From Rheum nobile (Eukaryota; Streptophyta; Magnoliopsida; Caryophyllales; Polygonaceae), in contig WOAB01000527.1 of the NCBI GenBank assembly GCA_027886185.1, positions 124,001-188,000 of the forward strand: a DNA stretch of 64,000 nucleotides, written 5' to 3'. Both the position numbers and the translations under genes were made by a program. Within the stretch, counting starts at the first letter, position 1, and every line of letters starts with the position of its first letter. Below are positions 21,424 to 33,699 of this stretch, piece after piece. Under the pieces are notes generated by a model. The model searched no databases. It had not been told where the DNA came from and worked only from the letters and a program-made list of their open reading frames with translations.

Positions 21424-22534
21424 TAGGTGGGCTCAAGTAAAATGAGTTTTATGGCCAGATTATGGAGAACACTACATGGGATTTTAATTGTCGAGAATTT
21501 GTTTCTTAAAACTAATAGTTGTTGCCAATTTTTTTAAAAATTAATAGAAGATATCCAACAAAATAGGATAGGGATTCTCTTCTATTTTCTAATCAACCAT
21601 TACTTCCAACATTTCTCTACTCCTTTCCATTTCGTTTACATCGAATTACTCTCCATGTTAGGCCAAAATGAATACTCTTGTTATTATATATGAATATCAT
21701 CATATGTTTGATTACTGTAATTTTTCGTGTTTGTAGTTAAATTTATGTTAAATGAATACACTTGTTATTAATTTAGAATATCATCCTATATTTGTGTGAA
21801 TATCACCACTTAAAATACATGAATATCACCACCTAAATACATGAATGAACATCACCACCCAATTACATGAATATTACCACCCAATTACATGAATATCATA
21901 ACCCAATTACATGAATTTCACCATCCATTATCGCAAATATCACGTTTGAATCGATTTTTTTGCAAAGTTTCAATGACAGTTAAAAATGACAAAAACATTA
22001 TCGAAATACGATGGTTGTGATGACGATGATATTCACAATAAGTCCCTAAATTGAAAACGAAATCAAATGGTAGTCATCCTGAATATCAACCAAATGAAAG
22101 CAATATAAAAAACGAAACCTAAATCCCTAAATTTTACGTCGAAGCCGGAGGCTGAGTCGGAATTGAAGATGGAAGAAGGCGGTCTTCGCGCGATACCGGG
22201 GAAACCGAAAACAAAGGAGGTTCGGGGGAGCATGTATAAACTCATTCAACGAAAACTTGCAAATCAGGCTTTTGGGGAGATGAAGAAAGAGTGATTTGGG
22301 AGGAGAGATGCATGTTTGAGAATTAGGAGAGAAACATCAGTTTAGGAAAGAGATAAGATCGTGATAAAATCTCCCATAAAATGAGGGATTTATATATAAT
22401 CTTCTACATCATCGGATTTCCTCCTAATATGCACCAAAAAATAGTGCAATCTAAATCGTTCATTATATCTCATATAACATGTGGTAATAGTACATCTGTT
22501 TTACAATAACACTCTGTTCTACTCGAACCTAATA
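21424..22534. mobile_element. Non-autonomous Mutator-like element, 1.1 kb
   Basis: The left end reads TAGGTGGGCTCAAGTAAAAT after TATATATATA. The right end read backwards is TATTAGGTTCGAGTAGAAC, next to TATATACATAT. The two share the pattern TAGGTnnGnTCnAGTAnAA. The interior has a minisatellite at 21780-21940 and a GC-richer block at 22135-22235, with no transposase. Assignment to a superfamily is tentative because the TSD is hidden in AT repeats. Confidence 0.5.
21780..21940. repeat. Minisatellite of about 24-bp units
   Basis: Six or so imperfect copies of CACCCAATTACATGAATATCA are arranged head to tail. It is non-coding and internal to the 21424-22534 element. Confidence 0.75.
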
Positions 22535-23299
22535 CTATGTATATACATATAAACAAGTTCTATTAACAAAAACAATAATACCTTTTATTGGATAAAAACA
22601 TAGAGTTTGGATCATATGGGGAGTGTGGTTGGGGTGTAAAGTAGGGAGAGAGGAGAGCCATTGGATTTAGATGATCGGGCGATTGAGATTTAATTCTTCC
22701 TTATAAAGGTGCGGTGGCAATTTTGTGATTTCCTTTCGTTTATTTTGTTCCTTTTTCACCCCTCATTGCTCTAACATCTCTGTTGCACTTTTGAGGGTGA
22801 AGTTCCTGAGCATCTCTAACACCTTCAACCTTCAATATGTGTTTGTTATTTCCTAATTTCTGATTTGAAAATCCAGAGCTTTCTTCCAACATCAAAATCG
22901 TAAATGGAGATAGGTATGCAAGTTTCTTCTTCGTTTTATCTTACTATTTTCTTCGTTTTTGATATTCGTTTTGTATTTTTAGTGATCTTTACATGAAATG
23001 ATTGCTTTATTCGAGATTTTTGTGTATATCCTTAATTAGCGTATTAACGTTTTCTTTTGCATTTTGTATCATTGTTGTTTTGACTTGATAACATTTGTAA
23101 TCAAATGAAGCTTTTGTGTATTTGTTCTTCTATTTCTCAATTTTGATTTCTCTGATTTTAGGGTTAGATTATTGTTCATGTGAATGTTTAATTGCGATTT
23201 CCTAATAATCTTGCTTCAATATTGGATTTCTAGTTAACTATCACTTGAGTAATCATCTGATGATCATATTGATATTTTCGATCGTTTGCTCTCTTTTGT

Positions 23300-24020
23300 A
23301 ATCGTTGTTTTTAGTACTTTTTTTACGTTGATTCTATTATGTGCTTATTTGTGTAGTTTTATTCACACTTTTATGCACTCCCCTCTATTATGGCGGTTGG
23401 TTTGTCATTTTAATTTATTGTTGATGCTCCTTTATCCAATGAAGTCAATGTTGGTAGCGTTGATGGTTTCTTATTGATCATGAGAACTTAGAAAAGTTTA
23501 CTATTGTTTTTGATATTTTTTCAATGTGTGTTCGATGTTTTTAGATTTTTGGGACGTTGATTATATCATATGCTTATTTGTGCACTTTTTTTAACCTTTT
23601 GTGCACTTTTGTGTATATTTTTATGCACTCTCGTATTTGTTTGTGGTAGTTGGAATGACATTTTACTGTTGTTGATGATCCTTTGTCTAATGAAGTCAAT
23701 TTTGATGTTGTGGATGTTTTCTCATTGGATAATGAGTCAAACAACATTAATAACTACATCACTGAAGTTTCTCAAGGACAAACAAAGGTGATAAAAATAT
23801 TTTCTCTTTTGGGAAAGTTATTTGTGTACTTTTATTCAGTCGTGTGCACTCTCATCTGCTGTGGCTGATGATACATCGTTTTCATCTGTTGTTGATGCTC
23901 CTTTGTCTAACGAAGTCACTATTGATGGTGTTGATGTTTTTTCATTGGATCATGAGTTCGACAATGGTGATAACTATGTCATTGGAGTCTCTCAAGGACA
24001 AACAACGACAATAACGATAT
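23300..24020 (+). repeat. Three tandem copies of an exon-like segment
   Basis: Three copies of a 180-270 bp segment lie at about 23300-23480, 23530-23795 and 23820-24020. Each holds the coding-like text VD(A/D)PLSNEV...VDVFSLD, and the last two continue through NYxxxVSQGQT. The leading parts share TGTGCTTATTTGTG and TTTTATGCACTC words. Copy 3 is the cleanest reading frame (from 23822). It looks like tandem duplication of one exon plus flanking intron. I do not recognise the protein. Confidence 0.6.
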
Positions 24021-24314
24021 TTTTTCATTTAGGAAAGTTATGCCAAATGAAATCGAACTTTTTGAGCTTGTAATGAGAATTGATCATTTTGATTATAACT
24101 TTAAATTTTTTTAGTAGTTGTGATTGTGGAGTATAGGTTTCTAATAAATGGCATGTGTTAATCTTAAGAGGATGATTACTTGATTTATTGAGATTGTCAA
24201 ACTCTCAAGTTGTTGGTTCAACAATATGGCTCAATAAATTTATCCATTGTGTTTTGTTTCATGTATAAAACTTATTTTTGATCTAATGTTTAAAAGTTGT
24301 AAAATCATTGAAAA

Positions 24315-24382
24315 GCCTATTATCTCAAAAGAAAGAGTAATGTATTTGTTGCACATGATATGGATTCGAATCCCACATAGGC
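24315..24382 (+). tRNA. tRNA-like remnant (not functional)
   Basis: A 68-nt stretch has a six-base acceptor-like pairing (GCCTAT 24315-24320 with ATAGGC 24377-24382). It also has a B-box-like T arm GGATTCGAATCCC at 24362-24374. The D arm and anticodon arm are poor, so this is a tRNA-derived relic or a SINE fragment. No anticodon can be assigned. Confidence 0.35.
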
Positions 24383-24713
24383 TACGAGAATAAAAATCAT
24401 GTTTCTTCCATTGCAACAACCTCCATAATTATAATACTTGCATGATTCTCATATTCATGTCTGCTTTAGAAAAAATAATCATTAATCAATATCGTTACTA
24501 AGCAATTTTGATAAGTAACATCTAAAGGAATATCAATTTTGTGTTTTATTTTTACATTGTAGATGTTTTTGTGATCATGCATGTGAAACACAATATAGCA
24601 TTAGTACAAAAAGTTTAAACCTTTTATCTAAATTAGATTGTTATAGCTTTAACATATTATTGACTCTAAAATGAGACATGTTTTAATATTTTTGATATTA
24701 CTAGATGATTTGT

Positions 24714-24780
24714 AGCTTACAAGGGATTCGAACTCACTGATGTGTACCAACACTTTGCTCTACCATTTGAGCTAATGAAC
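24714..24780 (-). tRNA. tRNA-like remnant, minus strand
   Basis: Reverse complement shows a convincing A box, TAGCTCAAATGGTAGAGCA (24756-24774), and a B box, GAGTTCGAATCCC (24723-24735), at tRNA spacing. The acceptor stem pairs only partly. The anticodon arm is GTGT-TGGT-ACAC, without a normal seven-base loop. It is probably a tRNA pseudogene or the head of a tRNA-derived SINE. Confidence 0.45.
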
Positions 24781-26240
24781 TATAGGAAAATCAAATATTT
24801 GGACCACACCACTTTATAAAAAACACATTTTGGAGAGTGTCGGTTGATTTAAATGATTTTGTATGAACTTTAAATTATTAAATATGAATTTAATAGCAAA
24901 CCAACAATATGCACTTCAGACACTTAATTATGTACTTTTACTAACACGACATGCACTTTTGTACATTTATTGATGCACTTTTTATACATTTAGACTTTTT
25001 AGTGATACGCTTTTATGAATGAGGCGTGCACTATTAGGCACTTGGGTATGCACTTTTACTAACAAGACATGCATGTATTTAATTAATTGACTCGTGCACT
25101 TTGAGTGACAAAGACACGCACTAAAGTTACTTAGTTATGCACTTTTACTTACAAAACATGCACCTTTTTCATTTAGTGATGCCATTTCTATGTGTTTAGT
25201 GACACCGTTTTACTTTGAAAACATACATTTGTATACATTTAGTGATGTACTTTTAATAACAAAACATCCACTTTTAGGTACTTAGCTATGCACTGACTTT
25301 TTACAGTGTTGGATTTTCTATTTTAACATGAATCATAGGAAAACAATTCATCTAATTTTAAAAGAAATTAAGGTAAACCACACTAGGATCAATCCAAAAT
25401 TGAAAATGAAAAAGTAGAACATGAACCTATAAATCTCTATTTCACACAAATAGAGGCATGTTCACCTAAAATCACATCATATGAATATCAAATCCCAATG
25501 AACCCTAAATCTCAACACATAAACCCTATAAGAAACCCCAATCGCAACATATGAACCCTAAACAGCAACATCAAATGAACATGAACTAAAATTTAATTAC
25601 GAGTCAATTAATTTTTTTTCTCATGGTTTTGATTTCTTTTGTCTTTACAAGTACATTCTTTCCTCTCAATTTCCTTCTTCGTTTCTTCAAATCCGAGAGA
25701 AGTTCACACGAGTTGTGGATCTGGAAGGAGGTCTATATGAAAAGAAAAGCAAGGAAGAGACCAAGAGAAGTGAAGAATTTTTCGATTGAAGAAGTTCGAA
25801 TGAAGTGTTGGAGGAAGAAGCAATCAAATAATTTTAGATCTGGAATGGTGAGTGTGTTTGGATTGGGGCAGAATTTTGCCTAATCTTAGGGGTACAAAGT
25901 TGCCATTATTTACACCCTTTGCCACCGTTTAATGAAATGTGTATCTTCTTTCCTTTATTTTAAATGAACTTCAACTTCTAATCGTGACCCTTAAAATACT
26001 CAATCCAACGGCCCAAATTACTACTTACTTTTCACCCCACCTACTATGTCAAACTCTAAAAACGAATTATATATGCAAGAAAATATGTTGCTAATATGCC
26101 CAATCAATAGTGATGATTGTAATGCACAAGAAGTCTTGCATCCTGCCTCACGCGCCTAAACAGACGGCCTTACAGCTAGGTCAACCCGCCCGCCCTTGGG
26201 CGGCGGCGCCCCTTGCCGGTCTCCTCTCCATTTGACTGTC

Positions 26241-27515
26241 ATGGCTAAGAGAAGGACTGTGAAGCCCAAGGATAAACAACCCCCCCCCCTTCCCTATTCC
26301 ATCCCCTCCGCCTCCTTCCCCTGTTATCATTTCTGTAGAAACTATAAAAAATGTGAGCAAAAGAATTCTCAAACAGCATGGATCTGATAGCTCCACCCCC
26401 CTTGAACAATCCTCGAGCCACTTGGAAGAAATCCAAGAGGAACTGACTGCCACTACTCCATCTCTTCCTGCTCCCAAAGGCTCTGACATTGCTGGAAGCA
26501 TTCAGAGGATAGAAGACAAAAAGAGTCACAAAGAAACTGAGACTGCTGCACTCACCACTCAGAGCATTCAACACTCTAAGAATGTACCCCCTACGACAAC
26601 CAAGAATGATCTTAATGTTGGTGAAACCAATATTAAACAGAAAGCTTCATACAGTGAAGCTCTAGCAGGAAACAGGGTGTTTGCCAATGGAAAAAAACCT
26701 CAACTTTGTGGAAGGATATGCAGATGGTAGCATACACTTCACAAAGAAGGAGATCCAGAAAACAACAGAAATATAGCAGCGAAGCCTTCTAGGAATGGTT
26801 GTTGGAACAAGAATCTCATTCAACATCATCCACAACTTTGTTGCTACCAGATGAGGCGGAATTAAAGCACCAAAAATCATCCTCAATGACTTAGGTATCT
26901 TCATCTTTAAATTTGAGGAAGAGAAAGACTTAATTTGGGTGATGGAGAATGGACCCTGGCTCATAGGAGGTATCAAGCCTCTTGTCCTCAGGAAATGGAG
27001 CGAGGGTGTCAAACTCGATCCATCATGCTTTGACACCACACAAGTATGGGCTAAATTTCCAGATCTAGATGTGAGATTCTGGGATGAAAACTTCTTTGAG
27101 AAGATGAGAAGTTCTTTGGGGAAACCTTTATATATAGATAAAATCATTGCTAATCAGGAAAGGCTCTCTTTTGCACGCATTTTGGTAGAGATCAATTCCA
27201 AAGCTCCACTTAAGACTGAAATCATATTCCTAGGTGAAGATGAAGAGAAAATCACTCAAAAGGTCATCTATGAATGGATCCTTGCCAAATGTGACAAATG
27301 TCTTATCTTCAGACATGGAAGTGGTGAATGCCATCTAAATACTCAACATACTGGGCTTCCAACAAGACTACTCAGGTACAACAAACTGTAATGGATCAGG
27401 AAGGAAGACAGAACAAGCAGTCTCCAACAACAAAAGGCTTCTCAAAACACAAGTGCAGGTACCACAGGAAATTCTATAGCAACTTCAACCGCAGGAACAC
27501 TTGCACATGAGAAAC
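26241..27515 (+). pseudogene. LINE ORF1 (RNA-binding protein)
   Basis: Begins MAKRRTVKPKDKQ at 26241. A run of ten C (26280-26289) marks a frameshift, after which the Pro-rich region and SKRILKQHGSDSS follow in the next frame. A second frameshift is in a run of seven A near 26692. The DUF4283-like part (about 26710-27250) has FVEGYADGSIHF, MENGPWLIGGIKPLVLRKW and VWAKFPDLDVRFW. A CCHC knuckle, CDKCLIFRHGSGEC, lies at 27292-27333. In-frame stops occur near 26777 and 26851. Homopolymer slippage explains both shifts. ORF1 of plant L1 elements packages its RNA. Confidence 0.82.
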
Positions 27516-27713
27516 AAAAGGAGCTCAATGACCAATGGCAAACACCCTCAAAAACTGCTAAAAGTCTTACTAGCATTGTCAAGTTGCTGACAGATAAGGG
27601 GAAGAAGCCGATGACAGACACATGTACACATTCCAAATTCATGGCTTTGAGTGAAATTTTGGAGAATCAAGAAGATCTGGGGGTGGATGTTGACACTGAT
27701 GCCATTCTCATCA

Positions 27714-28958
27714 ATGAGTAAACTCACCATAGCCAGTTGGAACATAAGGGGCTAGAATCACCCCGCTAGCCACACTTTTGTGAATGAGTTTGTGAAAAAT
27801 AACAAAGTAGACTTCCTTGCCATTTTAGAGACTAGAGTTCGTGGAGACAAAGCATAAAAGATATCCAAACTAGTTCTCAAAGGCTGGAACAGAGTAACAA
27901 ACTGCATTGGCATCAATGGCCGCATATGGATTTTTTGGAAGAACATTATTTATATTGATTCAATTTTGCTTGAAACAAACCAAATATTACAATGTAAGAT
28001 CTCTTCCCCCCTACTTCATAAGCCAGCTATTATCTCATTTATTTATGCTTCTAATTCTGCCCAAGAAAGAATATCTTTGTGGAATTGTTTGGAACACACA
28101 ACTAGCACTTTTCTAGGTATCCCTTGGGCTGCTCTTGGTGACTTCAACACCATTATTGACTCTAATGAGAAATTCTCTGAAAAAGGAGATCCCATCCAGT
28201 TTCTTCCAGACCTCAAACACTGCCTCATCAAGACTGGACTTATTGATCTCCCTGCTTCAGGAGCCTACCACACCTGGACCAACAAGCACAACAATGGCAC
28301 TTTGATCACATGCAAACTGGACAGAATTATTGCTAACCAGGAGTGGATGATTGTATATCCCAATTCCAATGCCTTCTTTGCTGCAAGAGAATGCTCTGAT
28401 CATTCACCTGATATCCTCACTATCTCCAGCAACAGAATACCTCTAAGAAGAAGCTTTAGATTTTGCAATGCTTGGGCACACCATCCTGAATTCACTACAA
28501 CTGTTGCCTCTTGTTGGAATATGCATGTCAGGGGAGTCAAAATGTACCAACTGGTCTCCAAACTCAAAGCCCTCAAGAAACCATTGAAGCTCATGCACAA
28601 CAAATCAATTGATCAAGAAGAAGCTAGTATCAAAGAGCTCAAAAAGAAATTGAACTTGATACAAAATGAGATGCAAATAAGGCCTGGTGTTCAAAACCTA
28701 ATGCAACTGGAAGATTCCACTCTCAAGGAGCTCACTTATGCCATAACTTCCAGAAATAGCATGCTTGAACAAAATGCTAAGCTGCATTGGCTTCGCTTCC
28801 AAGATCAATGCAGTAGTTATTTTTATAACTCTATTAAAGTGAGGAAAGCCAGGAACAAAATCACAAGCCTCACGGATGGTGGAGGTAATCATCTGAAAGA
28901 TCCCCAAGAAATCAAAGCCCACATAGTGAATCATTTCAGAACTTGGTTTAAGACATAA
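27714..28958 (+). pseudogene. LINE ORF2, endonuclease domain
   Basis: Starts at ATG 27714 with the endonuclease opening KLTIASWNIRG; TAG follows directly, and a TAA lies near 27856. The rest of the frame is open to 28958. Visible motifs are FLAILETRVRGD, NGRIWIFW, ALGDFNTIID, DLPASGAYHTWTN, KLDRIIANQEW and the final SDHSP, typical of APE-type endonucleases that nick the target. The linker to RT (28500-28950) is helical. TAA at 28956 separates it from RT in the same frame. Confidence 0.9.
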
Positions 28959-31107
28959 ATCCATGATGTCCTATGTGATCCAAATGTCTTTAGAGAAGGT
29001 CCTATTGCTAATGATCAAGACCAGAATGCAATGATAAGACCTATCACCAAGGATGAAGTTAGAATTGCTTTCAACTCCATTGCAAAGACTAAATCTCCTG
29101 GACCTGATGGATTTGGCTCTCAATTCTTTAAAGAATTCTGGGATATCACTGGGAAAGACTGGGAAAGACTTCACAGATGCTATTCTTGAATTCTTCCAGA
29201 CTGGCAGATTGCTGAAAGAAATAGGCAGTTACACCCTTGCTCTTATTCCCAAAGTTGATCAGCCTAATTTCATTCATGAGTTCAGGCCAATAGCTTGCTG
29301 CACTATTGTCTATAAAACCATCACAAAGCTGATTGTATCCAGATTGCAATTGATTTTCCCTAAACTCATTGATCAGAACCAATGAGCTTTTATTAAAGGC
29401 AGATCCATTAGACACAACATAGTTGTTTGTCAAGATCTCATCAAAGGCTATACCAGGAAATACACCAGTCCCAGATGCTCTCTCAAAATAGACTTGCAGA
29501 AAGCTTATGACACTGTCATCTGGAAATTCCTAATTCAAGTGCTTCATGGCCTAGAGCTTCACCCACAAATGATCACCTAGATTAGTGAATGTATCTACAG
29601 CAGCTCATTCACAATGAATATAGGTGGTGAACTCACAAGATTCTTCCCTGGGAAAAGAGGGCTCAGACAAGGAGATCCACTTGCGCCTTACCTCTTCGTC
29701 ATGGTTATGGAATACTTCAACAGAAGTCTCAAGATCATGTGCAGAAACAGCTCCTTTAAATTTTACCCCCTTTGCTCCAGACTGAAACTCACACATCTTT
29801 GATTTGCTCATGACCTTTTCCTATTCTCTCATGGTAACTTGTCTTCAATCCTCACCCTCAAAACTTACCTTGATGACTTCTGCAGTATCTCTAGCATGGC
29901 TATCAATCATCGAAAGTCCAAAGTATTCCTAGCAGGAATAGATGCTTACACAGCTGATCAAATCCGACTTACTCTCAACATGGAACAAGGAGATCTTCCT
30001 GTAATATACCTTGGTGTTCCTCTATGAAGCAGGAAAGTTCTGGCTGAAGACTACAAACCTCTTATCAAAAACATTACTGACAGAGTGAACTCCTGGACTT
30101 TAAGACATCTTACCTATGCAGGAAGACTTCAACTTGTTCAAGTTGTACTCTATGGAGTCATTCACTACTGGTGCAAGATTTTCATCATTCCTAAGTAAGT
30201 CATCAAACTGATCACTGCAACAATGAGGAATTTTCTCTGGAATGACAACAATGAGGGAAAGAAAGCTCCCATAGCTTGGAAGACAATTTGCAGACCAAAG
30301 GAAGAAGGAGGACTTGGCCTCAAAGAAATTTTATCTTGGAATAAAGCAACAATATCTGAACTGATATTTGACATCCTCCATGATAAAGACTCTATTTGGA
30401 ATACATGGACAAGAGCTAATCTGATCAGAGGAAGCAATTTCTGGACAGTGGCTAGGAAAGGCACTGATAGTGCATTGTGGAAGACTCTTCTGAACATCAG
30501 AGAAGACATCACTGAAAGGCTGCACAATGGTGTAATTGTTCCTCTCATCACTATCTACAAAGGACAATACAACATTAAAGGAGTCTATGATGCCTTCAGA
30601 TCCAAAGGGAACTCAGAGGATTGGAACAACCTGATATGGGGGAAAATCAACACTCCTAGGATATCCTTTGTCAACTGGATGATCATTAGGGTAGGAATTA
30701 ACACCAAAAACAAGCTCAAATCCATGGGAATTATTCAAGAGGATCTATGCCCTCTATGCAACAAGGAACCAGAAACAAGGGAGCATCTGTGGTTTAGCTG
30801 CACATACACAAAAGAAATCCTCAACAACATTATGAGATGGGCCAGAATTGGAAGACGACTGGAAAGCATTGAAGAGTGGATCGCCTGCATGAACAGATTT
30901 AAGAGGAAACAAAGCTTCACCTATAGCCTCTGGAACAGTTACATCACTTCTATAATTTACTTCACCCGGAGATGTAGAAACATGTGTACTTTCCAAGCAA
31001 ATTACATTAGCACTAATGAATGTACTATGATGATAAAAAATCATATGAAGAATTGTATCTTAGCTAGATGGAAGAAAAACAATCGGGAAACTAGAAACTT
31101 GGCTTAG
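28959..31107 (+). pseudogene. LINE ORF2, reverse transcriptase and zinc region
   Basis: RT motifs: KSPGPDGFGSQFFKEFW, LALIPKVDQPNFIHEFRPIA, AFIKGRSIRHNIVVCQ, KIDLQKAYDTV, FFPGKRGLRQGDPLAPYLF. An exact 10-bp duplication (GGGAAAGACT at 29151-29160 and 29161-29170) causes a frameshift. The active site normally reading FADDLFLF is FAHDLFLF, so one catalytic Asp is lost, and TGA immediately precedes it. Further stops lie near 29383, 29578 and 30025. The last segment (30223-31107) is open and holds the zf-RVT-like SFVNWMI, CPLCNKEPETREHLWFSC. Confidence 0.92.
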
Positions 31108-31224
31108 GAAATTGGGGATTAGGAGATCTTCCTTGTAATGCCTAGGGCCACCTAGGTTGTGTTGGACCCTTTTACCATGAATGAAGTTTTTACCTTTCAT
31201 TCAAAAAAAATATGTTGCTAATAT

Positions 31225-31319
31225 AATTACGAAGTTTATCTATATATAATTTCTATCTTATATAAAATGGATCACATGTAATAATTTTCAGCATATAAGC
31301 CATTTAAGAGTTCAATTAA
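31225..31319. other. Short AT-rich spacer
   Basis: Flank between the LINE target duplication and the first Helitron end; no feature seen. Confidence 0.5.
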
Positions 31320-32187
31320 TCTACTATATAACTACTAAACGCAAATACCGACTGAGCCACATGGCACTCCCAGAATGAGCCCGAATTTTACGCTGCCACA
31401 TGTCATCACAATATTGAATTGGACACGTGCGGCATGTGTTTTTTTAGATTTATTTTTTTTTAAAAATATAGTAATAGAATCATACACTTGCCATACTAAT
31501 ATTATCTACAATAAAATATTTCCAAAATGTACAATAAAATATTATGTAATATTTGTATTATAAAATATACTCTTACCTTATATATTAAGATCACGATCTT
31601 TTTTTTTTCCTTCTTATCTGTCAATATTGCTTATCCAACATAATATTGATTAAGTACATTCTCTTACCATATTTGAGATAATTTAATATATTTACTCTTA
31701 CTCTATTAATATCATATATATGATATATGATCCTTTTTATTCTAATATGTCATTAAATATTTAAATTTCCTACCTAAAACAGCAGAATTAAGAATTGATT
31801 GCGGTTTGGATATTCATCCAGTGAATTTTGAATATGTACGTGCGTTCTAGCTAGCTTACCAATAGAGATCCACAGGAAAAAATATTTTTTTAATTGTTGC
31901 GCGGTAAATTTCCTATAGTGATGATGTCATTTGACTTTTAGGTTATCTACTCAATTTACTTATGAGATGGTGAGTTAGTGGTTGATGATAAACAACGGCA
32001 ACCCAAATTTATTTATCAGTTAGCGTGGTTCGTTATTGAGCAAATATTTATACATATACTCACACTTACTAATACATATTTTATTATGTTTTTGAAATTA
32101 AAATGCATGTGTACGTCCGTGCTTTTGAAGTCATTCTTGTCAGATAAACTGAAAAGACTTAACAGTTTGATCAAACTAGCCTACTAA
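31320..32187 (+). mobile_element. Non-autonomous Helitron (copy 1)
   Basis: The 5' end TCTACTATATAACTACTAAA follows A. The 3' end is CTAA (32184-32187) followed by T, with a hairpin AGTTT-GATC-AAACT (32164-32177) ten bases upstream. These are Helitron hallmarks: 5' TC, 3' CTRR, insertion between A and T, and a subterminal hairpin. The first 240 bp are about 80% similar to 32188-32430. The hairpin is AT-rich, which is less typical. Confidence 0.6.
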
Positions 32188-32719
32188 TCTACTATATAAC
32201 TATAAAACGCAAATACTGACTGAGCCACGTGGCGCTCCCAGAATGAACCCGAATTTTAAGTTGCCACGTAGCGTCACGATATTGAATTGGACATGTGGCA
32301 GCTTGTGATTTTTTTAGATTTATTTTAAAAATAAAAAATCTACGGTAATAGAATCCTACACTTGCCATACGAATATTATTTGCAATAAAATCTTTCTAAA
32401 ATGTACAAAAAAATATTCTGTAATATTTGATTATCTTTTTCCAATATTGACCATAGAATATTCTGTAATATTTATTTATGCACTATGCGAAATAAATCTG
32501 TAATATTTTTTACATTAATCCTTTCCAAAATGGACCACAAAAAGATAAGACTAGGATCCGGATGTTAGAGTCACTAAAAGTAAACTTTATACAAAACAAA
32601 GGTAAAAACGTGCTATAAGTATAATGGTTTATGTTCATGTCAATTATTTTATATAACATATTATTGGTATGCATAATCTTTTTTTAAAGTCGTTCAAAGC
32701 ACGGAGTGTAATCTACTAA
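32188..32719 (+). mobile_element. Non-autonomous Helitron (copy 2)
   Basis: Starts TCTACTATATAACTATAAAA immediately after copy 1. A candidate 3' end is CTAA at 32716-32719 followed by T, preceded by a weakened hairpin CGTTC-AAA-GCACG (32691-32703). If that end is not real, copy 2 runs on to 35482. Shares CTGAGCCAC(A/G)TGGC, CTCCCAGAATGA and TTGCCATAC motifs with copy 1. Confidence 0.45.
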
Positions 32720-33699
32720 TCCAAAATTTTATGTGTCGCCACCACGTTTGATTTGCCTACATGTCATCACTCATCTAACCATCATCCACTACATCATCCA
32801 ACTATTAGGAAAAAAAAATAAAAAAGGATTATCAACTAAAAGAGCTGTAAAATGTTTCGAAAAGATATGAAAAAACTAAAAAATATTTTTCATTTATAGA
32901 ATAAGATAAGTTTTGATTATAGTAAGTAATCACAACCAATAAGATAGGTTTTTATTAGAGAATCTCAATTTATATGCGTAGGGAGTTTTTAACCCTTTAT
33001 TTTCCTAAGTAATCTTGAATAGATAGAAAAGTCTATTTTTCATATATCTTATTTGATGGTGTAAGTAAATATATATCAACTAATCTTGCTATATCATCTT
33101 AAAACACTTATGGTTTTTACAAATCTTCTCTATAATTTTTCTACATATTGAAGCTATACAATATTTTTACGATCAAGTTCACAAATTGCTTACAATTGTA
33201 GATTTCTATCAAGAATATATAAAATATTATTGAAAAGATTCTCTCAAAGTCGATTAAGATAAATCCAGTGTTTATGTTGTAGTAGTTTACTTACCAATTT
33301 CCATAACTAATGTATTTCATAGAGTCTATTGAAAGTCATTTAAATCCAATTTATACAAACTAAAGAGCATATAGTATGTTGTATTTATCAAGTGCATTGT
33401 TTATATATGTATTATATTATATTATGATATATGTATTATATTATATTATGATATATATATATGCTCTTTCCTAATGTATTTTTATCTTCAAATGACAACT
33501 CTATAAAATAAATAACCAACTTTAACATAATTGTAAACCAAATTTCATATGGGCCTAATCTTCACAACATATTTGTTAAATATAATTTATCATTTTTTTT
33601 AAAGTACTTATTGGTCGTAGTTAATATAGTTTGATCATCTTCACAAGTTATGGTTTTGTTAACTTTACAACTTAAGTTCAGGTACAAAACTATCTGAAT

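Larger units (their letters stand above)
22602..26057. mobile_element. Large non-autonomous TIR element, Mutator-like
   Basis: The left end starts AGAGTTTGGATCATA and continues GGGGTGTAAAGTAGGGAG. The right end read backwards is AGAGTTTGACATAGTAGG, then GGGGTGAAAAGTAAGTAG. Flanks AAAAACAT (22594-22601) and AAAAACGA (26058-26065) match at 6 of 8, a plausible decayed TSD. The 3.5-kb interior holds a triplicated segment, two tRNA-like remnants and TGCACTTTTA words (24900-25300). No transposase is recognisable. ORF-like stretches at 25680-25880 have no known domain. Confidence 0.55.
26098..31209 (+). mobile_element. L1-type LINE, full length but inactive
   Basis: A 5.1-kb non-LTR retrotransposon bounded by the 15-bp duplication ATATGTTGCTAATAT at 26083-26097 and 31210-31224. 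It ends in a short poly(A) at 31203-31210. ORF1 (DUF4283-like with CCHC knuckle) is followed by ORF2 with apurinic endonuclease, reverse transcriptase and a C-terminal zinc-binding region. Both ORFs are broken. The perfect long TSD shows target-primed insertion and full length. Confidence 0.93.

Noticed and set aside
22063..22245. 60-residue minus-strand ORF
   Set aside because: Short, inside a non-autonomous TIR element, no domain; could be captured DNA but unsupported.
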